A DNA stretch of 64,000 nucleotides, from contig NZ_ML769314.1 in assembly GCF_009720365.1 (NCBI RefSeq), positions 301,264-365,263 on the forward strand. The letters run 5' to 3'. The notes beneath the pieces are model-generated. The model ran no database searches. It saw nothing but the letters and a program-made list of their open reading frames with translations, and was not told where the DNA came from. Both the position numbers and the translations under genes were made by a program. Below are positions 25,139 to 36,774 of this stretch, one piece after another. Position 1 is the first letter of the stretch; every line of letters begins with the position of its first letter. The stretch is from Catellatospora paridis (GTDB lineage Bacteria > Actinomycetota > Actinomycetes > Mycobacteriales > Micromonosporaceae).

Positions 25139-27703
25139 GTGCGTAGACCCGTGCTGATCGCGCTGGCCGCCGTGGCCGGGCTCGTCTCGACGAGCCTGAC
25201 CGCGGCCGCCGCCTCGGCTGACGCCCCCGAGCAGATCGTCAACGGCACCTTCACCTCCGGCCACGCCCCCTGGTGGGGGACCGGCAACATCACGCTCGAC
25301 TCCAGCGGCGGGCAGCTGTGCGCCGACATCCCGGGCGGCACGGTCAACCCGTGGGACGTGATCATCGGGCAGGACAACATCCCGCTGGTCGCGGGGGAGA
25401 CGTACAGCTACACGTTCACCGCGAGCGCGACCCCCGACAAGGTCGGCAAGGCGCTCATCCAGCTGCCGGTGGACCCGTGGACGCAGTTCCTCGCCGCGAA
25501 CCCGCTGATGACCGGCACTGCCACCGGCTACTCGTACACCTTCACCGCGCCCGTCTCCCTTCCGAACGCGCAGGTGGCGTTTCAGATCGGTGGCAGTGCC
25601 TCCCCCTGGCGGCTCTGCCTCGACGACATCTCCCTCAAGGGCGGCGCCGCGCCCGAGGTCTACCAGCCCGACACCGGCCCGCGGGTGCGGGTCAACCAGG
25701 TCGGCTACCTGACCAAGGGCCCGAAGAACGCCACCGTGGTCACCGAGGCGACCTCGGCGCTGCCGTGGCAGCTGAAGAACGCCGGCGGCGACGTGGTCGC
25801 GAGTGGGAGCACCACCCCGCGCGGCGTGGACGCCAGCTCCGGCCAGAACGTCCACTCGATCGACTTCAGTGGGTACGCGGTCGCGGGCACCGGCTACACC
25901 CTGGTCGCCGACGGCGAGACCAGCCGCCCGTTCGACCTGGCCGGCAACCTCTACGCCGGGCTGCGCGACGACGCGCTGAAGATGTTCTACACGCAGCGCT
26001 CCGGCATCACGATCTCCGACGCCCTGCGGCCCGGCTACGGCCGCCCGGCGGGCCACGTCGGCGTCGCGCCGAACAAGGGCGACACGTCCGTGCCCTGCCA
26101 GCCGGGCGTCTGCGACTACTCGCTGGACGTCTCCGGCGGCTGGTACGACGCCGGTGACCACGGCAAGTACGTCGTCAACGGTGGTATCTCGGTGTTCCAG
26201 CTGGTCAACGAGTTCGAGCGGGGCAAGTGGGCGGCCACCGCCCAGGCGTTCCCCGACGGCCAGCTCAACCTGCCGGAGAGCGGCAACGGCGTGCCGGACA
26301 TCCTCGACGAGGCGCGCTGGCAGCTGGAGTTCCTGCTGAAGATGCAGGTCCCGGCCGGTGAGCCGCTGGCGGGCATGGCCCACCACAAGATCCACGACAG
26401 CGAGTGGACCGGCCTGCCCTTGCTACCGAACCTGGACGACAAGCAGCGCGAGCTGCACCCGCCGTCGACCGCGGCGACGCTGAACCTGGCCGCCGCGGCG
26501 GCGCAGGCGGCCCGCGTGTACGCCCCGTACGACGCGGCCTTCGCGGCCCGCAACCTGGCCGCGGCCCGCACCGCATACGCGGCGGCGCTGGCCCACCCGG
26601 CGATCTACGCCAGCCCGGCCGACGGCACCGGCGGCGGCACCTACGACGACGTCGTGGTGAGCGACGAGTTCTACTGGGCGGCCGCCGAGCTCTACCTGAC
26701 CACGGGGGAGAGCCAGTACCAGGCCGCGGTGACCGGCTCGCCGCTGCACACCGCCGACGTGTGGAGCAGCAACGGCTTCGGCTGGCAGTCGCTGGCCGCG
26801 CTGGGCCGCCTCGACCTGGCCACGGTGCCCAGCGCGCTGCCCGGCCGGGCAGCGGTGCGCGCCTCGGTGGTGTCCGGCGCGGAGGAGTACCTGGCCGCGA
26901 TCGAGGCGCACCCGTACGGCGTGCCGTACCAGCCGGCGAACAACTCCTACGACTGGGGCTCCAACAGCGGGATCGCCAACAACCTGGTGGTGCTGTCGGC
27001 GGCCTACGACCTCACGGGTCAGGACCGGTTCGCCGACGCGGTGACGCAGGGCGCGGACTACCTGTTCGGCCGCAACGCGCTGAACATGTCCTACGTGACC
27101 GGCTACGGCGAGGTGAACTCGCACAACCAGCACAGCCGCTGGTACGCCCACCAGCTCAACCCGGACCTGCCGAACCCGCCGAAGGGCACCCTGTCCGGCG
27201 GCCCGAACTCGTCCATCCAGGACCCGCTGGCGCAGCAGAAGCTGACCGGCTGCGTCGGGCAGTTCTGCTACATCGACGAGATCGACTCGTGGTCCACCAA
27301 CGAGCTGACCATCAACTGGAACGCCCCGCTGGCCTGGGTGGCGGCCTTCCTCGCGGGCCAGGGCGACGGCGCGAGCGCGCCCGCGCCCACCTGCAAGGTG
27401 ACCTACACCAAGCACAGCCAGTGGAACGACGGGTTCAACACCCAGATCACCGTCAAGAACACGGGCTCCACCGCGGTCAACGGGTGGACGCTGCGCTGGT
27501 CGTTCCTGGGCGGGCAGTCGGTCGACGACATCTGGAGCGCCTCGGCCGCCCAGTCCGGCGCGTCCGTCAGCGCGACGAACCTCGCCTGGAACAAGGTCAT
27601 CGCACCCGGGCAGTCGGTGACCTTCGGGTTCATCGGCGACCCCGCGAGCGGCCCCAACCCGAACCCGGCCCTGTTCACCCTGAACGGTGCCGCCTGCGCG
27701 TAA
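25139..27703 (+). CDS. Secreted GH9 endoglucanase with CBM4-like, Ig-like and CBM2 modules
   Basis: Extracellular cellulase of 854 residues. Order: signal peptide (1-31, ending ASA); a CBM4/9-like jelly roll (~33-180, starts [15 protein letters not shown]); an N-terminal Ig-like CelD domain (~182-270, [19 protein letters not shown]); the GH9 catalytic domain (~275-737); a CBM2 (~752-854, [19 protein letters not shown], ending with Cys). Catalytic features are [10 protein letters not shown] near 333 (Asp base) and the acid Glu in [15 protein letters not shown] near 721. GTG 25139 is chosen because AAAGGA precedes it and the signal peptide begins there; an upstream in-frame ATG would place the CebR operator inside the gene. 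A terminator follows. Confidence 0.95.
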   Translation: MRRPVLIALAAVAGLVSTSLTAAAASADAPEQIVNGTFTSGHAPWWGTGNITLDSSGGQLCADIPGGTVNPWDVIIGQDNIPLVAGETYSYTFTASATPDKVGKALIQLPVDPWTQFLAANPLMTGTATGYSYTFTAPVSLPNAQVAFQIGGSASPWRLCLDDISLKGGAAPEVYQPDTGPRVRVNQVGYLTKGPKNATVVTEATSALPWQLKNAGGDVVASGSTTPRGVDASSGQNVHSIDFSGYAVAGTGYTLVADGETSRPFDLAGNLYAGLRDDALKMFYTQRSGITISDALRPGYGRPAGHVGVAPNKGDTSVPCQPGVCDYSLDVSGGWYDAGDHGKYVVNGGISVFQLVNEFERGKWAATAQAFPDGQLNLPESGNGVPDILDEARWQLEFLLKMQVPAGEPLAGMAHHKIHDSEWTGLPLLPNLDDKQRELHPPSTAATLNLAAAAAQAARVYAPYDAAFAARNLAAARTAYAAALAHPAIYASPADGTGGGTYDDVVVSDEFYWAAAELYLTTGESQYQAAVTGSPLHTADVWSSNGFGWQSLAALGRLDLATVPSALPGRAAVRASVVSGAEEYLAAIEAHPYGVPYQPANNSYDWGSNSGIANNLVVLSAAYDLTGQDRFADAVTQGADYLFGRNALNMSYVTGYGEVNSHNQHSRWYAHQLNPDLPNPPKGTLSGGPNSSIQDPLAQQKLTGCVGQFCYIDEIDSWSTNELTINWNAPLAWVAAFLAGQGDGASAPAPTCKVTYTKHSQWNDGFNTQITVKNTGSTAVNGWTLRWSFLGGQSVDDIWSASAAQSGASVSATNLAWNKVIAPGQSVTFGFIGDPASGPNPNPALFTLNGAACA

Positions 27704-27722
27704 CACCTCCTCCCTGGAGTAC

Positions 27723-27755
27723 GGGGCGGTCACGGCATCCGGCCGTGGCCGCCCC
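27723..27755 (+). terminator. Terminator after cellulase
   Basis: GGGGCGGTCACGG and CCGTGGCCGCCCC pair (one G-U) around CATCCGG, 20 bases after the stop. Confidence 0.75.
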
Positions 27756-27859
27756 GCCCCATTTGGGGCGCTTCCCCTGAGCCCGTTTGGGTAGCCTCAT
27801 TTCATGAGCGAACGAATCGTCGTACCAGCGGAACGTGCCGGACACGGCGAGGTGCGGGC

Positions 27860-29431
27860 ATGACGCTGAGCGCAGACGGCCCCGACCTGGTCGACGCCCC
27901 GATCGTCGCCGTCACCGTGTTCCCGGACCGGGCGCGGGTGACCCGGCGCGGCACGGTGACCCTGGCGCCTGGCGAGCACCGCGTCCCGTATGGACCCCTG
28001 CCGCTGAACCTGCTGCGCGACTCGGTGCGGGTGTCCGGGCACGGCCCGGCGACCGTGGCCGGGGTGAACGTGGTGACCCAGCGTGAGCCGGTGACCTCGC
28101 ACGCCACGGTCACCGCGCTGGAGGCGGAGCTGCGCGAGATCGAGGCCGCGATCGCGGTGTTGAACGACGCCGATGCGGTCGCCACGGCACGCGAACGCTT
28201 CCTGGGCCGGCTGGCCATGCGCGGTGCGGGGGCGCTGGCCACCGGTGAACCCACGGCCGCGGCACGGTTCGCCGACGGCCTGGACGAGCAGCTCACCGCG
28301 ATCCACGCGGCCCGCCGCAGCCGCGAGCGCGAGCGGCTCGACCTGCACCGCCGCCGGGAGGCGACCGAGCGGCGGCTGATGGACCTGCGCGGCAGCACCC
28401 GGCCGGACCGGCTGGTCGCCGAGGTCCTGCTGGAGGTCGACGGGGACGGCGAGATCGAGCTGGAGCTGTCCTACGTGGTGCCCGGCGCGAGCTGGAGCAG
28501 CGGCTACGACCTGCGGCTGGCCGGGGAGACGCTGTCGCTGACCTGGCACGGCATGATCACCCAGCGGACCGGCGAGGACTGGCCGGAGTGCGCGCTCAAG
28601 CTGTCCACGGCCCGCCCGGCGGGCGCGCTCGAGGTGCCCGAGCTGGACCCCTGGTTCGTCGACGTGCTGCGCCCGATGCCGGTCGCCTACGCCGCCGCCG
28701 CGATGCCGATGTCCGCCCCGCCGCCACCCGCTCCGGGGGCCGCGCCGATGCAGACCATGATGCCCAAGGCGCGGGCCGCGGTGCGCGAGACCAGCGCGAG
28801 CGTGGAGGAGGGGCCGGTCGCGGCGACGTACACCCCGCTCAAGCCGGTGGCCGTGCCCGCCGACGGCACCGCGCACCGCACCCTCATCGCGCGCTTCGAC
28901 CTGGCCGCCCGCCTGGACCACATCACCGCGCCGGTACGCGCCGAGGAGGCCACCCTGCGCGCCACCGTCCTCAACACCTCCGGCCACACCCTGCCCGGCG
29001 GCTCCGCGGCCCTGTTCCACGAGGGCGACTTCGTCGGCTCCACCCGCCTCGACCCCTGGGCCCCCCAGGAGGAACGCGAACTGGCCCTCGGCGTCGACGA
29101 CCGCGTCCGCGTCGAACGCGAGCTGGTCCGCCGCTCCGCCAGCAAGGCCACCCTGGGCTCGTCCCGCCGCACCGACGCCGAATACAAGATCACGGTGGCG
29201 AACCACAGCCCCCGCCAGGTCAGCGTCACCGTCCTCGACCAGCTCCCCGTCTCCCGCGACCCTCAGATCACCGTCAAAGAACTGAGCGCCAAACCAGACC
29301 CCGCAGAACGCTCCGACCTGGGCGTCTACACCTGGCAGCTCACCCTGCCCGCGAACACCACCCAGGAAATCCACTTCGCCCTCCGCGTCGAATCCGCCAA
29401 GGGCGTCGACATCTCCGGCTGGCGCGACTGA
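27860..29431 (+). CDS. DUF4139/MuiA-family protein
   Basis: A 523-residue protein of the mucoidy-inhibitor MuiA-like family (DUF4140 plus DUF4139). The N-terminal DUF4140 region begins APIVAVTVFPDRARVTRRG at 13-31; a coiled-coil-like stretch (EAELREIEAAIAVLND, later RRSRERERLDLHRRREATERRLMDLR) follows, then the beta-rich DUF4139 from about residue 190 (ELELSYVVPGASWSSGYDLRL). A Pro/Ala/Met-rich insert lies near 280. There is no signal peptide, so it is cytosolic here. Its molecular role is not established in any organism I know of. It converges on the phosphatase gene. Confidence 0.85.
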   Translation: MTLSADGPDLVDAPIVAVTVFPDRARVTRRGTVTLAPGEHRVPYGPLPLNLLRDSVRVSGHGPATVAGVNVVTQREPVTSHATVTALEAELREIEAAIAVLNDADAVATARERFLGRLAMRGAGALATGEPTAAARFADGLDEQLTAIHAARRSRERERLDLHRRREATERRLMDLRGSTRPDRLVAEVLLEVDGDGEIELELSYVVPGASWSSGYDLRLAGETLSLTWHGMITQRTGEDWPECALKLSTARPAGALEVPELDPWFVDVLRPMPVAYAAAAMPMSAPPPPAPGAAPMQTMMPKARAAVRETSASVEEGPVAATYTPLKPVAVPADGTAHRTLIARFDLAARLDHITAPVRAEEATLRATVLNTSGHTLPGGSAALFHEGDFVGSTRLDPWAPQEERELALGVDDRVRVERELVRRSASKATLGSSRRTDAEYKITVANHSPRQVSVTVLDQLPVSRDPQITVKELSAKPDPAERSDLGVYTWQLTLPANTTQEIHFALRVESAKGVDISGWRD

Positions 29432-29435
29432 CCCA

Positions 29436-29541
29436 CCCACCCCACAAGATCGAGACGATCTTGCGCGGGCTGTGGGGATGACACGCCCATATCGGGCATA
29501 TCCCCAACAGTTCACGCAAGATCGTCGCGATCTTGGTGGGC
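29436..29541. repeat. Composite inverted repeat between convergent genes
   Basis: Arms 29445-29465 and 29515-29535 match in 20 of 21 positions as inverted repeats, and each arm is itself a palindrome (CAAGATCG-3-CGATCTTG). Between them GGGGAT/ATCCCC and GCCC/GGGC nest further. It probably ends transcription from both sides. Confidence 0.75.
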
Positions 29542-29553
29542 AGTGAGGCGGGG

Positions 29554-30480
29554 TCAGTGGCAGGTGTCGGCGCCCTGGTCTTGGAAGGTGGCGCCGGCGG
29601 GGGAGACGAACTTCCAGGTGTAGAAGTCCTGGTAGAGGGAGAGCTTCAGGACTCCGAAGGTGTCGGCGCTGCGGGCGCGGGAGTTGGGGGCGATGTTGTC
29701 CTTGCTGAAGCCGTTGAGACCGCCGCCGCCGGTGCCGACGGTGAACTGGCGGACGCCCTTTTCCTTGTCGAGCTCGCCGTCGGGGGTCTGCGGGGCGAAG
29801 CGCTCGTAGTGGTGGTTGTGGCCGTTGAGGACGAGTTCCACGCCGTGGTCGTAGAGGAGCTGGAAGAAGGGCTTCACGCGGGGGTCGGCGCCGTGCTTCC
29901 AGCCGGAGGTGAACAGTGGGTGGTGCCACATCGCCACGGTGCACTTGGCGTCGGATGACTCCAGCTCCTCGCGCAGCCATTCGGCCTGCTCGGAGTCGTC
30001 CTCGCAGTCGACCAGGTCGCAGGTGGAGTTGAGCACCAGGACCTGCCAGCCGTTGAGCTCGTACGAGTACCAGCCCTTGTCCTTCTCGCCCGCGGCGTCG
30101 CCGAAGTAGTCGTAGTACGGCCCGCCGTCGTCGGTGCGCATGTCGTGGTTGCCGATGGCCGGGCGGGTGCGGTCCTTGTGGCGGCCCCAGTAGGGCTCGT
30201 AGCACTTCTGGAACTGCTCGGCGGTGCCGGCCACGTACGCGTTGTCGCCGAGGGTGAACACGGTGCCGGGGATCCGGTCGAGCAGCTTCGCCGTGGCCTC
30301 GTCACCGTCGCTGAGGCAGCTGCCGATGTCGCCCGCGCCGACCAGCACCGCGGGTTCCTCTGCGGCGGCGGGCGCGGCCGCGGCCAGCGCGGCCGGTTGC
30401 TGGGGCGCGAGCGCGGCGAGCAGGCCTATGCCTGCGGCGGCGAGCAGAAGACGACGGACACGGGGGGACCGGTGAGCCAT
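29554..30480 (-). CDS. Secreted metallophosphoesterase
   Basis: A 308-residue exported phosphatase of the calcineurin-like / purple acid type. After a signal peptide (ending AAAAPAAAEE) the metal-binding motifs appear in order: GAGDIGSC near residue 48, LGDNAYV near 77, GNHDMR near 110, MWHHPLF near 185 and GHNHHYER near 218. Asp, Asn and His ligands are all present. A Cys-rich segment (STCDLVDCEDD) may form a disulfide. It probably hydrolyses external phosphate esters. The gene reads toward the composite hairpin. Confidence 0.9.
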   Translation of the reverse strand: MAHRSPRVRRLLLAAAGIGLLAALAPQQPAALAAAAPAAAEEPAVLVGAGDIGSCLSDGDEATAKLLDRIPGTVFTLGDNAYVAGTAEQFQKCYEPYWGRHKDRTRPAIGNHDMRTDDGGPYYDYFGDAAGEKDKGWYSYELNGWQVLVLNSTCDLVDCEDDSEQAEWLREELESSDAKCTVAMWHHPLFTSGWKHGADPRVKPFFQLLYDHGVELVLNGHNHHYERFAPQTPDGELDKEKGVRQFTVGTGGGGLNGFSKDNIAPNSRARSADTFGVLKLSLYQDFYTWKFVSPAGATFQDQGADTCH

Positions 30481-30593
30481 GACGCAGATTATGGGTAAAT
30501 CTGGATAAATCGTCCATCTTGCAGGGCGGTGTGGCGTGTCCGATCACCGATCCGGGTGGTCGCCCCTGGCACCTCTGGGTAATGCTGTGCAGC

Positions 30594-32906
<2,313 letters not shown>

Positions 32907-32952
32907 GCCCCCGCGCGGCCGCCTGAGCCCCGCCGGTCGCCGCGCGGGGGCT

Positions 32953-33033
32953 CAAGATCGCTCGATTTGCCAGGCAGGTGGGCGAAAAGCCGTCCAAGAT
33001 ACGCACAGGTGCCCGGCAAGTCGGATGATCTTG
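32953..33033. repeat. Family II element, copy 1 (81 nt)
   Basis: Long inverted repeat bounded by CAAGATC and GATCTTG, with arms related to GATCGCTCGACTTGCC. Read on the minus strand its core contains GCGTATCTTG and a TTTTCGCCC tract. It fills much of the 318-base gap after the E1 gene; the remainder shows no gene. Confidence 0.85.
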
Positions 33034-33224
33034 AGCGGACGCGGTCCCGCGCCGCTCCGTGAAGCGCCTGAGCCGCGTTTTTGGCGACCCGCCGAGGCCG
33101 CCACTTGCGCTGGGCGCTAGAACTGTGTGGACTACCCGCAGTCGGCTGTGACGCCGACGACAATAATCGAGTGATCCCGCAGCGAACTGCGGGTGTCCGG
33201 AAAACGAAGAGGAGGCACAAGACA

Positions 33225-33668
33225 GTGAGCGCGACCGCTGGTCAGGCCGCCGAGGGCGTACGCAGCCTGGCGGACCGGTTCGGCATCGAGCCGGACATGG
33301 TGGTCATGGAGATGGGGTACGACGACGACGTCGACTCCGAGCTCCGTGACGCCCTGGCCGACGCATGCGGATCAGATCTGGTGGACGAGGACACCGACGA
33401 GGTCGTCGACGCGGTCCTGGTGTGGTACCGCGAGGACGATGGTGACCTGGTCGACCTGCTCGTCGACTCCATCGCCCCGCTCGCCGAGAGCGGCGTGGTG
33501 TGGCTGCTGACCCCCAAGTCGGGTCGGCCCGGGCACGTCGAGCCCAGCGAAATCAGCGAGGCGGCACCCACCGCCGGACTTACCCAGACTTCCACCCTCA
33601 GCGCCGGCAAGGACTGGAGCGCGGCGCGGTTGGTGGCCCCGAAGGCGGCGCGCGCGCCCAAGCGCTGA
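33225..33668 (+). CDS. DUF3052 family protein
   Basis: A 147-residue acidic protein of the actinobacterial DUF3052 family. The conserved block runs VRSLADRFGIEPDMVVMEMGYDDDVD near residues 12-37, LVWYREDDGDLVDLLVD near 65-82 and GVVWLLTPKSGRPGHVEPSEI near 92-112; the C-terminus is QTSTLSAGKDWSAARLVAPK. Members are often found near aceE, which lies ~10 kb away. No biochemical role is established. GTG 33225 has GAGGAGG a few bases upstream. ahpE follows. Confidence 0.9.
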   Translation: MSATAGQAAEGVRSLADRFGIEPDMVVMEMGYDDDVDSELRDALADACGSDLVDEDTDEVVDAVLVWYREDDGDLVDLLVDSIAPLAESGVVWLLTPKSGRPGHVEPSEISEAAPTAGLTQTSTLSAGKDWSAARLVAPKAARAPKR

Positions 33669-33687
33669 GCTCCGCCGCGGACGACGA

Positions 33688-33713
33688 GCGGCCTGCCCCG
33701 ACCGGCAGGCCGC
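33688..33713 (+). terminator. Terminator after DUF3052 gene
   Basis: GCGGCCTGCC and GGCAGGCCGC pair perfectly around CCGACC. Confidence 0.65.
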
Positions 33714-33761
33714 CAGGCACCCCTGCGATCATGGAAGCTTCACCGATCGTGGGGGCACATC

Positions 33762-34220
33762 ATGCCGATCGAGGCGGGCGCGACGGCGCCGGACTTCATG
33801 CTGAAGGACCAGAACAACCAGGAAGTCAGGCTGTCCGACTTCCGCGGTGACAAGAACGTGCTGCTGGTCTTCTACCCGCTCGCCTTCACCCGCACCTGCG
33901 AGGGCGAGCTGTGCGAGATCCGCGACAACCTCAACGACTTCGCCAACGACGGCACCCAGGTGCTGTCGGTCAGCGTCGACTCGGTGTTCGCACACAAGGT
34001 GTGGGCAACCGAGCAGGGCTACGAGTTCCCGCTGCTGGCCGACTTCTGGCCGCACGGCGGCGTGGCCCAGGCGTACGGCGTCTTCAACGACGACCGGGGG
34101 TTCGCCAACCGGGGGACGTTCGTCATCGACAAGGCGGGCGTCGTCCGGTACGCCGAGATGAACCTGCCCGGTGAGGCCCGTGATCAGGACGCCTGGCGCA
34201 AGGCGCTCGCGGCGCTCTGA
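33762..34220 (+). CDS. ahpE: Peroxiredoxin AhpE-like (1-Cys type)
   Basis: Thiol peroxidase of 152 residues that reduces peroxides and peroxynitrite. The peroxidatic Cys is in PLAFTRTCEGELC near residues 39-51, with the conserved Thr before it; the second Cys (GELC) is two turns later, not at the resolving position of 2-Cys enzymes. Family parts are GATAPDFMLKDQNNQEV at the N-terminus and ANRGTFVIDKAGVVRY near 115. It resembles mycobacterial AhpE. A strong ribosome-binding G run precedes the ATG. Confidence 0.9.
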   Translation: MPIEAGATAPDFMLKDQNNQEVRLSDFRGDKNVLLVFYPLAFTRTCEGELCEIRDNLNDFANDGTQVLSVSVDSVFAHKVWATEQGYEFPLLADFWPHGGVAQAYGVFNDDRGFANRGTFVIDKAGVVRYAEMNLPGEARDQDAWRKALAAL

Positions 34221-34228
34221 GCCCGATT

Positions 34229-34271
34229 CATGATCGCGTTCCCGCTCCGTCGGGGCGGGGACGTGGTCATG
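34229..34271 (+). terminator. 20-bp stem terminator after ahpE
   Basis: Positions 34229-34248 and 34252-34271 pair along 20 bases if G-U pairs are allowed, with a GTC loop. It lies eight bases after the stop. Confidence 0.7.
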
Positions 34272-34346
34272 GCGGGCGGATAAGTCCCGTGAGGGCGGGG
34301 TCGCCGGTCAGGTAGGATGTGCCGGTTCGTGTCGGCGCAGCCGAGC

Positions 34347-34421
34347 GGGCGTGTAGCTCAGCGGGAGAGCATCCGCCTTACAAGCGGAGGGTCGCAGGTT
34401 CGAACCCTGCCACGCCCACCA
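34347..34421 (+). tRNA. tRNA-Val (anticodon TAC), CCA encoded
   Basis: A full cloverleaf of 75 bases. The acceptor stem is GGGCGTG/CACGCCC, the D arm GCTC...GAGC, the anticodon arm TCCGC-CTTACAA-GCGGA with anticodon TAC, the T arm GCAGG-TTCGAAC-CCTGC, and the end ACCA. TAGGAT at 34314-34319 is a plausible -10. The integrase fragment just downstream suggests the gene served as an integration site. Confidence 0.97.
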
Positions 34422-34484
34422 GCACAAACGGGCTGCTACAAGCGGGAATTACCCCCGTGTGTAGCAGCTCGTGTAGCAGTGGGG

Positions 34485-34640
34485 TCAATCCAAGTGGTCA
34501 TCGAGACGCTTGGCCGCCTGGCGGATCGCTTCGAGGTTGGTGCGAGCGTAGACCTTCAAGGTGATATCCACGTCGGCGTGCCGGGCCAGCGCCTGGACCG
34601 TGTGCGGGGGCACGCCGAGTTCGAGTAGCAGCGTCACCAT
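34485..34640 (-). pseudogene. C-terminal stub of a tyrosine recombinase (integrase)
   Basis: The minus strand encodes 51 residues matching the end of phage-type integrases: VTLLLELGVPPHTVQALARHADVDITLKVYAR and RQAAKRLDDHLD before the stop. The catalytic Tyr (KVYAR) and the His of ARHAD remain. The Arg-bearing catalytic core and all upstream domains are gone; homology stops at 34640, where an unrelated reading frame begins. Position 64 bases from tRNA-Val and orientation toward it fit a remnant of an integrative element. It cannot be functional. Confidence 0.85.
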
Positions 34641-34797
34641 GGACCAGGTGGACCTGCGGCGAGAGTACTTCTACGCCACCCCCGCCGAAGTCCGGGAGTT
34701 GCTGAGCGAGATTGCTGGCCAGCACCTGCTCGAGTACCACGAGACGCCCGAAGCCCTGGAGTGGCGAGCTAGTCGCGCCAGCCTGGGAACAGATTGA
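34639..34797 (+). CDS. Short ORF, probable gene fragment at the integrase junction
   Basis: Encodes 52 residues (MDQVDLRREYFYATPAEVR...). I do not recognise it. It begins at an ATG that lies on the CCATGG where integrase homology ends on the other strand, so it is probably the tail of another gene brought in by the rearrangement. Acidic and helical composition looks like real protein, and codon third positions are GC-rich. Whether it is expressed is unknown. Confidence 0.4.
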   Translation: MDQVDLRREYFYATPAEVRELLSEIAGQHLLEYHETPEALEWRASRASLGTD

Positions 34798-34888
34798 GCG
34801 AAGCGGCCAGATCGACCACGCTTAGCAGGGGCAGCGCGGCGTCCGTCCGCGCCTAGCATGTACGTCGAAACGACGGCAAGGAGACCAG

Positions 34889-35374
34889 ATGCCTATACGG
34901 ATCCGGATAAGACCCGATGCGCAGTATCTGATGTTGCTCGGACTCGTCTGTGTCCCGGTGGTACTCGGCGTGATCGTGGGCGGTGGCACCGGCACAGCTG
35001 TAGCGGTCGCGGGCGCGGCGTTCCTGGTCCTGGCCGCGTTTCCCGTGGTGGTGAGCACGCTGCTGCGGGTGCCGGTCCTCGTGATCACTGATGAGGGCCT
35101 CCGGATGCCGCTGATGGGGCCGGCGTTGGGCTGGGACGAAATCGCCGACGTGCGCGATGATCTGAAGGTCACCGGATCGCGTCTGGTGCCGGTGCTGCTG
35201 ATCGTCCCGACCGAACCGCAGGACGCGGTCTGGCGGTTGCGGCCGTGGCTGCGCGGCGAAGGGCGGGCCAACCTGGCGCGGTTCGGCACGCCGTTGGTGA
35301 TCCAGGGCGGGTCGTTGAGCTGGTCGCTGGCAGACATCCGCACGGCCATCCGGGATCGAATAGACCAGTCCTGA
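34889..35374 (+). CDS. Membrane protein with PH-like cytoplasmic domain
   Basis: A 161-residue protein with two N-terminal membrane helices (LMLLGLVCVPVVLGVIVGG and VAVAGAAFLVLAAFPVVVSTLL) followed by a small beta-rich domain starting VLVITDEGLRMPLMGPALGWDEIADVR, a pattern seen in bacterial PH-like/STM3941-type proteins. No catalytic motif is visible. AAGGAG precedes the ATG and TAGCAT lies about 35 bases upstream as a -10. It stands alone next to the tRNA scar and could be cargo of the lost element. Confidence 0.7.
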   Translation: MPIRIRIRPDAQYLMLLGLVCVPVVLGVIVGGGTGTAVAVAGAAFLVLAAFPVVVSTLLRVPVLVITDEGLRMPLMGPALGWDEIADVRDDLKVTGSRLVPVLLIVPTEPQDAVWRLRPWLRGEGRANLARFGTPLVIQGGSLSWSLADIRTAIRDRIDQS

Positions 35375-35957
35375 CCTGGGCGGAGCTCGGCGTCGGCGGT
35401 GCCGGGACGCGCGGCGACCGGGACAATCTCGGGGCGGCGGTCGGTGGGCATTGCCGCAATGCCCCGCCGGGCCGTCATCCCGCCGGTCGGACGGGAGGCC
35501 GCTGTTGATCTTTCCTGTCACCATTGTCACCACCTGTCACCGCGGCCACCTCGACCCCCGCTAACTTCGCTGAGCCGCCATGAAGCGGGAGGAAGCACCG
35601 TCAAGGCTGCGTTGACGGTGCTCGGTCCGCGTCCGGATGCCATGCGGTGTCAGGCCGTCTCCAGGCCGTCAAAGGGCGACCTGCGCCGACCAACGATGAC
35701 GACGACACCAGAGTTTGCCCTTGGTAGACCTGCCGAACCCTGTCCCGGTCCACGTCTACGCCAGGCAGAACACTGTTTACTGAACCGCTGAGCCACTCCA
35801 GGACGGTGCCGGCAGTTCGCCGCCGAAGAAGTACGTCGCGCTGGATACACCGTCGAACTCGCCAGGGTCGCGCGGCCGGTGACCGTGGTCAGGTGACTTC
35901 GAGGATCGACGCCGCGGGCGGTGCGGGTCTCGCCCGCACCGCCCGGAGCAGGCGGGC
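35375..35957. other. 583-base stretch without a convincing gene
   Basis: Holds two clean hairpins: GGGCATTG-CCG-CAATGCCC at 35446-35464, a likely terminator for the upstream gene, and AGCACCGTCAA-7-TTGACGGTGCT at 35594-35622. Three TGTCACC copies lie near 35515-35545. Open frames here have poor codon character. The middle part (35650-35930) may be decayed coding sequence, but I could not identify its origin. Confidence 0.5.
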
Positions 35958-36566
35958 TCAGCAGAAGTCGGTGCCGCCCTCGTAGCTGGACTTCAGGTAG
36001 GCGGCGTCGCCGGCGATCATCGCGAAGACCTTCTTGCTCTGGTCGAGGTCGAATAGGATGCCCCGCCCGGACGTCGTGGTGACCAGGAGCGCGGCGCCGC
36101 CGTTCAGCTCCTTGGCGAGGCTGCCGTAGATCGACGACACCGCGGCGAGGGTCATGCCGAGGCGGGCGCCGGACGGCGTCGGGACCGTCTTGGACCGGTT
36201 GACCGCGAGGTAGAGCACGCCGTCCGGACGGAACTGCAGCCGGATGTCCTTCCACACGCCGGTGCCGCGGGCGGTGGTGTTGGCGGGGCAGGTCTCCGCA
36301 CCGGTCTTGACCTCCTCCAGCAAGCCGCCCGCCTTCAAGGCCTCCAGGTTCGCGCCGATCGTGTACGGGCCCGCGCCGTCAACGGTGAAGTTGATCGCTG
36401 GGGAGGGTGACGGCGACACTGCCGGGCTCACCGACGGGATGGGGGAGGCCTCCGCGGACACGCTCGTCTGCGCGCTGGGCGTCGACGTGGTAGGGGTGGG
36501 TTCGTCGTCGCCGCAACCGGCGAGGACGGTGACGGCGAGCAGGGCGAGGCAGGCACGACGCAGCAT
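35958..36566 (-). CDS. Lipoprotein of unknown function
   Basis: A 202-residue lipoprotein. The signal ends in lipobox LAGC near residue 16, followed by a Thr/Ser/Pro-rich linker of about 40 residues and a domain starting INFTVDGAGPYTIGANLEALKAGGLL. The segment VPTPSGARLGMTLAAVSSIYGSL resembles small secreted actinobacterial sensor-like domains. Two Cys (ETCPANT and the C-terminal FC) may pair. The function is unknown. ATG 36566 is chosen for the signal peptide. No clear ribosome-binding site is visible. Confidence 0.75.
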   Translation of the reverse strand: MLRRACLALLAVTVLAGCGDDEPTPTTSTPSAQTSVSAEASPIPSVSPAVSPSPSPAINFTVDGAGPYTIGANLEALKAGGLLEEVKTGAETCPANTTARGTGVWKDIRLQFRPDGVLYLAVNRSKTVPTPSGARLGMTLAAVSSIYGSLAKELNGGAALLVTTTSGRGILFDLDQSKKVFAMIAGDAAYLKSSYEGGTDFC

Positions 36567-36668
36567 GTGCTGAGTGGAGCGGATCGGCGTTGGTTGCGCT
36601 ATCAGCAAACCGACTCACGTTGCGCACCTCACGGCCGCCCGCCCGCGACACCTGCCGCGGCCCGCCCA

Positions 36669-36747
36669 CGATCATCCGACTTGCCAGGCAGTCGCGCGTA
36701 TCTTGGCCGCGCTTTCCCCCATGTGCCAGGCAAGTCGAGCGATCTTG
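36669..36747. repeat. Family II element, copy 2 (79 nt)
   Basis: Arms GATCATCCGACTTGCC and GGCAAGTCGAGCGATC around a core with GCGTATCTTGG. It lies at the 3' end of the sulfatase gene. The left arm carries two changes relative to copy 3. Confidence 0.85.
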
Positions 36748-36774
36748 GCCCGAGGGTGCGGGGCGGCTGCGGGG

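Noticed and set aside
35399-35791. A 130-codon plus-strand frame in the gap
   Set aside because: Low-complexity, Pro/Arg-rich, crosses two hairpins, no ribosome-binding site; not supported as a gene.
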